Shown here in pieces: positions 53,690 to 62,634 of a stretch of 64,000 bases of DNA (its first letter is position 1; each line of letters starts with the position of its first letter). Under the pieces are notes generated by a model. It was not told the DNA's origin and searched no databases. It saw nothing but the letters and a program-made list of their open reading frames with translations. Origin of the DNA: Tunturiibacter gelidiferens (GTDB taxonomy: Bacteria; Acidobacteriota; Terriglobia; Terriglobales; Acidobacteriaceae). The DNA lies in assembly GCF_014201335.1 (NCBI RefSeq), contig NZ_JACHEB010000006.1, positions 186,001-250,000 of the forward strand. Reading direction: 5' to 3'. Both the position numbers and the translations under genes were made by a program.

Positions 53690-54826
53690 TCAGTTTTCGT
53701 TCCCCAATTGCTTCAAAAGTATTAGATGGTGCCGGATTGCCTGGGTCATGGTCGTGTGCTGCCGATAGGGGACCCCGAACTCCTCGGCGGTCTCCTTGAC
53801 GATTCTGGTCAGCGGAGCGTAGTGAGTATGGCACACGAAAGGACACAGGTGGTGGGCGATATGATGGTTCAGTCCGCCCGTGAGCCAAGCCACTAGCGGG
53901 TTTTCTGTCGCATAATCCGCAGTTGTCGCAAAGATGTGATACACGCCATTGTCAAACTCGCTACGGTCTGCGGGAAAGTAGGTGCTGTCGATGGTATGCG
54001 TCGTCTGGAATACGAGCGTTACGGATAATCCCACGATCAAATGGACTAGAAGGAACGCCCCGGCAACCAGTAGAGGCGATTTTCCCAGCACCATCACCGG
54101 CAAGACAAGCATATAAGTGAGGTAAAAGGCCTTGCCTGCAAAGAGAGTAGCGTATTCACGCAGCGGGTGCTTAGTACGTTTTAGATATCCGTGTGTCGGG
54201 AGGAAAAAGTGCTGGAAGTCTCTAACGAACACGTAGTCTAGAGAAAACATCGCGTACAGGAACAACGCGTAGATGTGCTGGAACCGGTGCCATGGCGCAC
54301 GGGACTCGTAGGGTGTAAAGCGAAAGATGCCGCGCCCGGAGAGCGCATCATCTTCGCCATGCAGATTGATGCAGGAGTGATGGCCCCGATGATGGAGGAT
54401 TCGCCACATATACGAGCTGATTCCGCACAGATCGAACACATAATTTAGGGTTTTGTTGACGAGTGGCCGGGACGAGATCGCGTTGTGATTGCTGTCGTGG
54501 GCTATGTTCAGCAAAAGAAAAGTCTGTGCGAGGCCCCCCAAAAGGTAGATAGCAACAAACCTCAAGGAGTTGGGCCTAAACGTATACAGAACAACCCACG
54601 TGCCCACGAGCACTGCCAGCCCCACGGCGATCTTGACCCACATTGCACGGTCCGCTTTGGGAGAAATCCTCGGATCAGCAAAAAAACTGTCCAGACGACG
54701 GCGTAAGACTTTCGGGAAGGATGACCCGCCAACTGGTTCGAAAATCGGCACTACTGGGGCTTCGGGTGGTACAAGATCCGCCGTTTCCGGCTCTTGAGCG
54801 ATCATCGCTTCGGTTTCGAACGTCAC
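53690..54826 (-). CDS. Membrane fatty-acid desaturase / hydroxylase family protein
   Basis: The 378-residue protein starts at GTG 54826 with GGAGG upstream. It has four to six hydrophobic helices and the three His boxes of the non-heme di-iron desaturases: HDSNHN (about 112), HHRGHH (about 144) and GLNHHIAHHLCP (about 320). It introduces a double bond, hydroxyl or possibly a triple bond in an acyl chain. It is the first gene of a desaturase-P450 unit, divergent from a fatty acyl-AMP ligase fusion. Confidence 0.92.
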   Translation of the reverse strand: MTFETEAMIAQEPETADLVPPEAPVVPIFEPVGGSSFPKVLRRRLDSFFADPRISPKADRAMWVKIAVGLAVLVGTWVVLYTFRPNSLRFVAIYLLGGLAQTFLLLNIAHDSNHNAISSRPLVNKTLNYVFDLCGISSYMWRILHHRGHHSCINLHGEDDALSGRGIFRFTPYESRAPWHRFQHIYALFLYAMFSLDYVFVRDFQHFFLPTHGYLKRTKHPLREYATLFAGKAFYLTYMLVLPVMVLGKSPLLVAGAFLLVHLIVGLSVTLVFQTTHTIDSTYFPADRSEFDNGVYHIFATTADYATENPLVAWLTGGLNHHIAHHLCPFVCHTHYAPLTRIVKETAEEFGVPYRQHTTMTQAIRHHLILLKQLGNEN

Positions 54827-55333
54827 CCGGCTCCTCCGCGATCATCGTAAATGGCCGGACGCCTACGTCGCGTCTGTGGCCTGACCCGCAGCGAAATCGT
54901 TGTCGCGCCGCCGACTGCCTCGCAGAATGATTCTAGTTTGAGCCCATAAGGACAATCAAGTGAATTCGGAACGGACAACGCGCCCGGGTGCCGTGCCACA
55001 TACGTGGCAGCGATGACACATCGCATTGCCGCAATACTTTGCTAACATATATTCACCAATGATCTGTAACGAATGGGGCTCCTGCATGAGCCATAGAAGC
55101 TCGGCGGAGTTCCGCAAGTCCCCTTCGCGTCGTGTGCGGCCAAAAAGGAGAACATCCGCGCCCCAGCGAGCCGAGCGACGCTTATGCCGAGAAGAAATTA
55201 CGCGTATATGCTCACAGTCGGCTCACAATGGAGCTCTGCATTTCAGACTCAATTGTGTTTCATCGCGCTCCCTGGGGAGGGATGTTTCGTTTACTGACTT
55301 GCGTTCTATTCAACCTTGGAGGATCGCTGATTG
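54827..55333. other. Divergent intergenic region of the acyl ligase/desaturase locus
   Basis: About 500 bp presumably carrying the promoters of both arms. Short frames on the + strand (for example 55132-55377) run into the ligase gene in another frame and look like chance. GGAGGA at 55318-55323 serves the ligase start. Confidence 0.45.
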
Positions 55334-58300
55334 ATGAAGGCGTCGATTTTAAGCCACCTGGACAGGCTGGCAGATGAGCACCCGGACAAACTCCTTTATT
55401 CGTATCTCGACGTAAACGGTGATCCGATCGAAAGCTACACCTACGCGTCATTTCTTCGCCGGGCTCAGGCGATTGCCGGGCATTTGCGGAAAGGAGGTCG
55501 TTTCGCGTCAGGCGACCGACTTCTGCTTGCCTACCCGCCCGGACTCGAAATGATCTGCGCATTCTTTGGCTGCGTGCGCGCTGGATTGATACCTGTTCCG
55601 GTTTATCCACCCAGTTCGCGTGGCTTCCAGAGCGCCCTATACAAGATGGTCCACATCGCGAAGGATTGCCAGGCAGCTGGGATCCTGACGAGCAGAGACT
55701 ATCACGCATCCCTCAAGACGAATCTAGCCAGAAGCGGGGTTTCCGCGTCTGGCGTTGACGTAGACTACATCTCCGGTCTCCCATGGATCCCCACGGAAGA
55801 TTTCGTAGAGACGATCGCTTTTGATCTAGTCATAGATTCTTCGAAGATCTTATTTCTCCAGTACACGTCGGGCTCCACGATGGAACCTAAAGGCGTGATC
55901 GTCACTCACGAAAACATCCTGAATACCTATTCGCTTGTGATCAACCATCCCTCCCCGGTCGTCGTTTCCTGGCTTCCGCAGTATCACGATATGGGGCTGA
56001 TCGGGTGCTACCTCTATCCGGCGCTGAAAGGCGGCACGACGTACGGGTTCGCTCCCATGGATTTCATTCAGCGGCCGATCCTGTGGTTCGATGCGATCAC
56101 CACCTACCGTGCCACCGCGACCGCTGCACCCAACTTCGCTTACGACTATTGCCTGCGCGCCGGGAGGCTTTCCAAAGATAGCCTCGAAGCGTGTGATCTC
56201 AGCTCGCTTCGCGTCTTAATGTGCGCTGCCGAACCTGTAAAGGCGGATACCTACACCCGGTTTCTGGAAGCGTTTCAGTCTTATGGACTCAAGTCCGAGA
56301 GTTTCTACGTCGCCTACGGGTTGGCTGAGAATACTCTGGCGGTCACCCTCGGCGGTCGCAACATCGTCTCGGTCAACAAGCGTGCCCTTGCTCTGGGGAA
56401 GGCCCGCATGACGACTGAGGTCTCTGAAATTGACGGGGCCACGCAAATTGTCAGCTGCGGAACTCCACTTCCCGGTCTCGACGTGAAGATCGTGGATCCG
56501 GAGGGACATTTCGTCCTTAAGCCGGACCGCATCGGCGAAATTTGGGTCGCCGGCAGCGGTAAGTGCCTGGGTTATTGGAATAATCCGGAATTGACTTTGA
56601 AGCAGTTTCGGGCGCGGCTTGTTGACGATACCCCCTACGACGACGGATACCTCCGTACTGGAGACATAGGATTCTTCCACGATGGCGAGCTCTACGTCTG
56701 CAGCCGCATCAAGGACATGATCATTCTCCGCGGGCAGAACTATTACCCGCATGACATTGAGAACGTCGTCGAGAAATCGTCCGGTCTGATCAGGCACAAC
56801 TGCGTCGCCGCATTCCAGATTCAGGAAGACAGCGAGCCTGCGCTGGCAATCGTCGCCGAAGTTAAAAATCCCAGGTCCATTCCTGAAGCACGAAAGATTG
56901 CTGCCGCAGTCCGAAACTATCTCAACGTAGAAGTGGCCGTCATCTCCCTCATCGCGCCACGCGCGATCCCGAGAACGAGTTCGGGGAAGATCATGCGCCA
57001 TAAGACCAAGCAGATGTGGCTGCAAGGTGAGTTCACCGTTCTCTCCGACTTTTCGCGGGAAAAGGACGCCGGCAACTGCGCCTCCGAAGCCCACGCCAAT
57101 TCCTCTTTCGCCGAATTGAAGGCCCGCTACAACCTGACAGGTCAGGAGTCGTACAACCTCGTCGAAGCCGGCCTGGATTCTCTGGATCTTGTCGTCTTCA
57201 TGCATGAGCTCAAGGAACTCCTGAAAGACAAAGGCGCCGAGGTGCTGGCGCGGCAAGTAGATATAGGTGTCATTCAGCGTGTCAGCGTAGCAGAGCTCTT
57301 CGGACTGGCAGAGATGCTGGAGAACGCTCCCGAAGAGGCAATCGTTCATTTACGTCATTCCCTTGCGGCCTTCCGCGAAGAGCAGAGCGCCGCCGAGAAG
57401 GAGATGATGACCAACGACCGTAAGCTCGTCTTCGAGCCTCCGGTGCCTGCGCCCGTGCCCGACACACCAATGCCGAGTCACGTGTTGCTCACGGGCGGGA
57501 CCGGCTTCATTGGGCCATTCCTTATGAAGAGCCTGCTGGAACAGACACGGGCTAAGATCCATGTTCTTGTCAGGTCTTCCGACGAAAATCAGGGCCGGCA
57601 AAGACTGAGAGCCGCGATGGAGTCAATGGGCCCATGCGAGGCAGAGCTGATGGAGATGTTCGAGGACCGCGTGATCCCCGTCTGCGGCGATCTGGGGCAG
57701 CCAAATTTGGGCCTCACCCAGGACGTGTGGGATCTCCTCGCAAGTGAGATTGACACGGTGTTCCATAACGGTGCAACCGTGAACTACCTGTTCAACTACG
57801 ACTTGATGCGCGACGCAAACGTGCTGGGAACCAATGAGGTCGTGAGATTGGCCTTCGAGGGACGACCCAAAGAGTTCAATTACGTCTCGACGACCTTCGT
57901 ATTCGGCTGGGCGGTCAAATCCGTCCTGTATGAAACCGACCATAACGAAGACATGGAGCTGCTCGATTTCGGCTACAGCCAATCGAAATGGGTAGCGGAA
58001 CAGGTGGTCTTCGACGCCCGCAGACGGGGACTTTCTGCGCGTGTCTTCCGGCCGGCTCTCGTCAGCCCCTCGGTGGCCGGAGGAGGCAACAACTTCGATA
58101 TCGCTGTTCGGTTAGTCGCTTTTATGGTCAACCACGGCATTGGCGTCGATACGCTCAATCAGGTCAGCTTTGTTCCGGCCGACATCGTGGCAAACAACAT
58201 CGTTGCAATCTCCACCACGCCGGGCACGGCCAACAAGACGTACCACATCGTGCGCGACGACTATTCCAACATGATGGATATCACTGGGCTGATTACCCAG

Positions 58301-58663
58301 GCGACAGGCCGGCAATTCGAAGCATACAGCCTTCCCGATTTCGTTCCCGAACTAATCCGGAGATGCCGCAAAGAAGATCTTCTCTTCCCGCTTCTGGATT
58401 TTCTGGTCGGTTCTGTCGACAACATCTCATCGATGGAGTTCAAACGCTATGACAACTCTTCTTATCAGATGGCCCGTGATGCCTCCGTGTGGGGCAAAGC
58501 GGACCCGTCACTGGAAGATACGGTCAATGGCATTCTGAAATTCATGTATCGCAAGGGGATTATTTCGATCACTCCTCGTGAAGCCGATGAGGTTCCAGCG
58601 GGCAATCCGATTCTGGACTGCTCCGAAGCGTTACCAGATGCATTATCCGCTACTGCTTCTTAA
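55334..58663 (+). CDS. Fatty acyl-AMP ligase - ACP - thioester reductase fusion protein
   Basis: The 1109-residue protein starts at ATG 55334 (a TTG one codon earlier is also possible). Residues about 1-575 form an FAAL-type adenylation domain, with PVPVYPPS, YTSGSTMEPKGVIV, SWLPQYHDMGLIG, and DMIILRGQNYYPHDIE. About 590-665 is a carrier domain with the phosphopantetheine Ser in GLDSLDLV. About 715-1085 is a thioester-reductase (TD) domain with NAD(P)H motif LLTGGTGFIG and catalytic YSQSK. The enzyme would activate a fatty acid, hold it as a thioester and release it reductively as an aldehyde or alcohol. The neighbouring desaturase and P450 probably modify the chain. The last 14 bp overlap the convergent gene. 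Confidence 0.92.
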   Translation: MKASILSHLDRLADEHPDKLLYSYLDVNGDPIESYTYASFLRRAQAIAGHLRKGGRFASGDRLLLAYPPGLEMICAFFGCVRAGLIPVPVYPPSSRGFQSALYKMVHIAKDCQAAGILTSRDYHASLKTNLARSGVSASGVDVDYISGLPWIPTEDFVETIAFDLVIDSSKILFLQYTSGSTMEPKGVIVTHENILNTYSLVINHPSPVVVSWLPQYHDMGLIGCYLYPALKGGTTYGFAPMDFIQRPILWFDAITTYRATATAAPNFAYDYCLRAGRLSKDSLEACDLSSLRVLMCAAEPVKADTYTRFLEAFQSYGLKSESFYVAYGLAENTLAVTLGGRNIVSVNKRALALGKARMTTEVSEIDGATQIVSCGTPLPGLDVKIVDPEGHFVLKPDRIGEIWVAGSGKCLGYWNNPELTLKQFRARLVDDTPYDDGYLRTGDIGFFHDGELYVCSRIKDMIILRGQNYYPHDIENVVEKSSGLIRHNCVAAFQIQEDSEPALAIVAEVKNPRSIPEARKIAAAVRNYLNVEVAVISLIAPRAIPRTSSGKIMRHKTKQMWLQGEFTVLSDFSREKDAGNCASEAHANSSFAELKARYNLTGQESYNLVEAGLDSLDLVVFMHELKELLKDKGAEVLARQVDIGVIQRVSVAELFGLAEMLENAPEEAIVHLRHSLAAFREEQSAAEKEMMTNDRKLVFEPPVPAPVPDTPMPSHVLLTGGTGFIGPFLMKSLLEQTRAKIHVLVRSSDENQGRQRLRAAMESMGPCEAELMEMFEDRVIPVCGDLGQPNLGLTQDVWDLLASEIDTVFHNGATVNYLFNYDLMRDANVLGTNEVVRLAFEGRPKEFNYVSTTFVFGWAVKSVLYETDHNEDMELLDFGYSQSKWVAEQVVFDARRRGLSARVFRPALVSPSVAGGGNNFDIAVRLVAFMVNHGIGVDTLNQVSFVPADIVANNIVAISTTPGTANKTYHIVRDDYSNMMDITGLITQATGRQFEAYSLPDFVPELIRRCRKEDLLFPLLDFLVGSVDNISSMEFKRYDNSSYQMARDASVWGKADPSLEDTVNGILKFMYRKGIISITPREADEVPAGNPILDCSEALPDALSATAS

Positions 58664-59417
58664 ACAAGAGCTTCTCTGTTAGCCGCTGGCCCGTTTCCAA
58701 CGAGCCAGCGGTGGATAATGTCATCTGTTGCCCGTCCGCGGAGATCACCCACCTGTCCTTTTGAGTGACTTGATTGTCCCGCCGATAGATCGCATCCACC
58801 GTGTGAGGATCGACAAGTTCAAGGGTCACTGTATCGTTGCGCGAGTTCTTCAGATCATATTGCTTTCCGTCAAAACGTGCGGTATAGCCGAAATCGCCCA
58901 GAAAACGGATCCCACCGCTTCCGTCCGGCTCGATTTTCAGCACCGAACCTTGCCGCAAACGGGTCTTGCTGAGATCTTGTGTCCACTCGCCTGCGAACAG
59001 GTTGTTGGCGACCTTCGCCCCTCCGATTCGCGTCCACACGGTGATCTGAACGGCTTTGCCCGCAGCCGTAGTCGTGGTCGTCAGCTCATTTCCATCATTC
59101 GAAAGTTTTTCCCGAATCGTCGCGACAGTAGTCCCATCTTTTATTTCTTTCACCTCCGCCTGCCTTTTATCAATCCTGCGCAGCCCGATTTGATTGAACC
59201 CGAGATTACCGGGTGCGGACGACTCGTGTCCGCTCCAATTCGCGGTGAAATCAAGGCGGCTTTCTCCTGACATGACTACATGCACACCGTCATGCAGAGG
59301 TGTGATGGAGAGCCGGTTCGGAGGATCCAGACTCGACTGCGCGGAAATGAGCGTCCAGGAGCCAACGCGAGGGTCCGCCACTCCAGGTTGGAAACCGGCA
59401 AGCAGTATAAGCAACAT
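58650..59417 (-). CDS. Secreted protein of unknown function with two lipocalin-like repeats
   Basis: The 255-residue product has a short hydrophobic leader (MLLILLAGFQPGVA). Two related beta-rich halves follow: VGSWTLISAQSSLDPPNRLS with TTVATIREKLSNDGNELT, then AGEWTQDLSKTRLRQGSVLK with QVTQKDRWVISADGQQMTLS. Such proteins are frequent in Acidobacteriota, with no known function. It is convergent with and overlaps the acyl ligase, and divergent from the RND transporter. A lipid-binding role would fit but is a guess. Confidence 0.72.
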   Translation of the reverse strand: MLLILLAGFQPGVADPRVGSWTLISAQSSLDPPNRLSITPLHDGVHVVMSGESRLDFTANWSGHESSAPGNLGFNQIGLRRIDKRQAEVKEIKDGTTVATIREKLSNDGNELTTTTTAAGKAVQITVWTRIGGAKVANNLFAGEWTQDLSKTRLRQGSVLKIEPDGSGGIRFLGDFGYTARFDGKQYDLKNSRNDTVTLELVDPHTVDAIYRRDNQVTQKDRWVISADGQQMTLSTAGSLETGQRLTEKLLFKKQ

Positions 59418-59546
59418 TAAGGTACGAATTGATCCTCCTAAGCTGGCGGGGAGAGTTTAGCAACCTAAGAAAGCTATCTTAGGTTAGTCCCTCGCAAGTG
59501 TATACAAACGATACCGGGAGCTTCAGTTACGACGATCTTGTATGAC

Positions 59547-61787
59547 ATGATCAATGCTATGCATGTGCGCCGTTTTTGGGTGTCGGGGACCGTGTTGGCA
59601 GCAGCCATTGCACTTCTTCCCTTCTCTTTTCACGCAGAGCGCCACCTGGAGACCGCAACCCGTGTCGAAGGGAGCCAGGCTGAAACGGTCCGGCAGGAGC
59701 TGGCCGATCGTTTTCGATCGCCGTTTGTGGACCGTGTAGTCCTGGTCGTCCAGGGACTTCCACCAGCGAACACTGAGCCAGGCGGCCAAGCCCTGGAAGC
59801 TATCGCGGCAGGACTGAAAGATCAACCCGGCGTTTCAGGAATAGTGTCCTACCTCGACCTGCGAGATCCGATCTTTCTGGGCCGGGGAGGGGGAACGTTT
59901 GTTCTGGTGGGCCTCACCTCGTCCGACGGCCCGGTGGAGTCGCTTGTCCCGAAACTTCACCAGCTGGCGAGCTCTCTAGAAAATCAACTGCGCGGCCGTT
60001 ATCCGGCGGTGAAGCTCGAGCTTACAGGCGAAATTCCGCTGAATTTTGACATCCGCAAAGCCAGCGCCGCCGACGTGCAACGGGGCGAAAGGCTGGTGAT
60101 CCCCGCGACGCTCGCACTTCTTCTATTGGCTTTTGGAAGCCTGATGGCCGCCTTCATTCCATTGGCGGTCGGCCAGCTTGCGATTGCGACCACACTGGCG
60201 ATTACGGGTTTGCTGGCCCAGCGTTGGCACTTGTCCATTCTGGTTCAGAATTTAGCCACCATGCTTGGCCTGGGCCTGGGAATCGACTACGCGCTCCTCA
60301 TGGTCAGCCGCTTTCGCGAAGCGATCTCCGCCGGGCACAGCGGACCCGAGGCATCGGTCATCGCGGCACGTCAGGCAGGTCACACGCTATTGATTTCAGC
60401 ATCAACGGTAGCCATTGGATTTCTAGCCCTCCTGACGGTTCCGATCAGCGAAATCCGTTCCATCGGTATCGCGGGATTCCTGGTGGCAGGAATGAGTGTG
60501 TTGCTTACGAATACCCTCGTTCCGGCGGTCTTGGCCTTACTCGGTACCCGGATCAACCTTGGCCGATTACCCTTTACTCCAAAGCTGGATGCGGATCGGG
60601 CCGCGCGTACGGGAGACCGCTGGCGCCGCTGGGGGAAAGTGATCGTCGCGCATCCTTGGATTGCCCTCCTGGTGGCAGGAACTCCTTTGCTTTTGCTCGC
60701 CTGGCAGGCCAGACACCTGGATACCAGTCTCCCCAGAGGGGATTGGCTTCCGAAGACAGCGGAATCAGTCCATGCGCTCCACACCCTCGAACAGATGGAT
60801 CGAGACGGCGTTGTTGAATCGCTGCGCGTCATCCTCGAACTTCCAACGGATTCCATCGCTCAAACCGACGCGGGGTGGAATGTGCTCGATCGTCTCACAA
60901 AGCGGCTCGCAAGCGACCCTCGCTGTGACCGGGTGATTTCTATCACTACGCTTGCGGAGGGCAACCAGTCTTCCCTTAATGGCCTCTCACGAGAGACGCG
61001 TCGAACGTTTCTGAGTAGTGACGGACGGGCGGCGCTGCTTGAGCTGATACCCAAGGGTTCGGTCTCCCTACGTGACCAGGTGACTTGGGTGCGGGAGCTT
61101 CGGAAGACCGGCGCGCCAGCTCTCACAGGCGTGCCTGGAGCGACCCTTCTCGTCGGGGGCATCCCGGCACTCAACGCCGATTATGAAACGATCATCAAAG
61201 ACCGCTTTCCGTCGGTAACGGCGCTGGTAGTAGGGGGAACGCTCCTTGCATTGCTCTGTGGCTTTCGATCAATCTTCGCAGCCCTAAAGGCCATTGCACT
61301 CAACCTGCTGTCGGTCGCGGCCTCCTTCGGAGCATTAGTTTTCGTCTTCCAAGACGGACACGGAAGCAGGTTCCTGGGAGTTCCTGGGGGAACCGGTAGC
61401 GTGTTTCCACTTGTTCCGATCGTCGCCTTTGCCATCGTCTTCGGATTAAGCATGGACTATGAGGTATTTCTGGTCGCACGCGTTCTCGAAGCCAGAAGGA
61501 GCGGGCTCAGTGAAATGGATGCGATTCCAGAGGGCATGGCTAGAACCGCAGGCCTAATTACGAGCGCCGCCGCAATCATGATCGTGGTCTTTGCGGCCTT
61601 CACCATTGGAGATTTCCTGGTGGTCAAGATGATCGGATTTACGTTGGCGATTGCCGTGTTCATCGACGCGACACTTGTACGTATCGTGATAGGTCCCGCG
61701 CTCCTTCGTATCGCAGGCGATTGGAACTGGTGGCCAGGCGGCCTCGCCACGGCACGGAGAGAGCCCGTAACGACGAGTCGCGAATGA
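59547..61787 (+). CDS. RND-superfamily MmpL-like transporter
   Basis: The product (about 746 residues from ATG 59547; TTG 59538 and ATG 59559 are alternatives) has the duplicated MmpL layout. TM1 (FWVSGTVLAAAIALLPF) is followed by a periplasmic loop and five TM helices with the motif GLGIDYALLMVSRFRE, then TM7, a second loop and five more helices with FGLSMDYEVFLVARVLEA. The Asp-Tyr pairs in TM4 and TM10 are the proton relay. MmpL proteins export lipids and lipopeptides. Placement after the acyl ligase suggests export of its product (inference). Confidence 0.9.
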   Translation: MINAMHVRRFWVSGTVLAAAIALLPFSFHAERHLETATRVEGSQAETVRQELADRFRSPFVDRVVLVVQGLPPANTEPGGQALEAIAAGLKDQPGVSGIVSYLDLRDPIFLGRGGGTFVLVGLTSSDGPVESLVPKLHQLASSLENQLRGRYPAVKLELTGEIPLNFDIRKASAADVQRGERLVIPATLALLLLAFGSLMAAFIPLAVGQLAIATTLAITGLLAQRWHLSILVQNLATMLGLGLGIDYALLMVSRFREAISAGHSGPEASVIAARQAGHTLLISASTVAIGFLALLTVPISEIRSIGIAGFLVAGMSVLLTNTLVPAVLALLGTRINLGRLPFTPKLDADRAARTGDRWRRWGKVIVAHPWIALLVAGTPLLLLAWQARHLDTSLPRGDWLPKTAESVHALHTLEQMDRDGVVESLRVILELPTDSIAQTDAGWNVLDRLTKRLASDPRCDRVISITTLAEGNQSSLNGLSRETRRTFLSSDGRAALLELIPKGSVSLRDQVTWVRELRKTGAPALTGVPGATLLVGGIPALNADYETIIKDRFPSVTALVVGGTLLALLCGFRSIFAALKAIALNLLSVAASFGALVFVFQDGHGSRFLGVPGGTGSVFPLVPIVAFAIVFGLSMDYEVFLVARVLEARRSGLSEMDAIPEGMARTAGLITSAAAIMIVVFAAFTIGDFLVVKMIGFTLAIAVFIDATLVRIVIGPALLRIAGDWNWWPGGLATARREPVTTSRE

Positions 61788-61793
61788 TAGTTT

Positions 61794-62468
61794 CTAGGAA
61801 GCGGAGTGTCGTAGTTTCATTGCTAACCACGATGGAGGCGGCCCTAGCGGCCCGAAATCTCGAAGTCGCTCGTAGTCGTCCTTATTATCGATGTCGAGGA
61901 GAATCCCTACGTCGTTTACTTCTTCTTTGACTATCCTGTCCAAGTGATTCCCAAAGATCGCTCGGCAGCCGATATCTCCTCGAAGCGCCATAACCTCAAG
62001 GAAGACAGAACGATCCAAAAGAACAGGATTGCCGCGAAAACCCTGAAACATCGGGATCACGATCTGTGCATCGGATCGTCGATATTGATCGATAATTCGA
62101 TCGAACGTTTTCGTCCGAACGAATGGCTGATCCGCCAGCACGATCAGCGCGGCTTTTATGTTCTTATCCAAGACGGCCAACCCAGCCCGTAGTGACGTTG
62201 CCATTCCCTGACCGTAGTCGGGATTCACGAGTATTCTCAGTTGTCTCGTGGACGACTCTGCAAGCCGTTCGCGGATCGTCTCCGCCGAGGAGCCGAGTAC
62301 GAGAACAATCTCATCGACGTTGGAGCCAATAAGATTTCCAAGCGTTCGCTCAAGCACGGTACTGTCGGCCAATGGGAGAAGTTGCTTTGCTTCTCCCATG
62401 CGGCTGGAACTGCCGGCAGCCAGAACAATAGCACCCACGCGCGATTCAATTCTTGTCTTCGTCGACAT
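61794..62468 (-). CDS. MocA/MobA-like nucleotidyltransferase
   Basis: I choose the ATG at 62468 (MSTKTRIESRVGAIVLAAG). The frame is open to 62585, but that extension is not like the family. The protein of about 224 residues has the NTP_transferase motif VLAAGSSSRMGEAKQLLPL and ALIVLADQPFV, then FRGNPVLLDRSVF and GDIGCRAIF. Such proteins cytidylate or guanylate molybdopterin. No other molybdenum gene is visible, so the function may depend on distant molybdo-enzyme genes. It is convergent with the RND gene, 7 bp away. Confidence 0.83.
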   Translation of the reverse strand: MSTKTRIESRVGAIVLAAGSSSRMGEAKQLLPLADSTVLERTLGNLIGSNVDEIVLVLGSSAETIRERLAESSTRQLRILVNPDYGQGMATSLRAGLAVLDKNIKAALIVLADQPFVRTKTFDRIIDQYRRSDAQIVIPMFQGFRGNPVLLDRSVFLEVMALRGDIGCRAIFGNHLDRIVKEEVNDVGILLDIDNKDDYERLRDFGPLGPPPSWLAMKLRHSAS

Positions 62469-62634
62469 GCCTATACCTGAATGCCCCATCCTTTCACGGG
62501 CATCCTTATATTGGAAAGTGCAACTATGTTTAGGGAATCGCGCTAACCAATTCACGGCCAGCATACCAACGGTGACTGGCAACAAGCGTTAGGGTTCATA
62601 TCTCTAGGCTGGCAAGAGTGGACACTCGCGAAAA

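Noticed and set aside
56216..57349. 377-residue open frame opposite the acyl ligase
   Set aside because: The ligase has all expected motifs in order, and the minus frame has none.
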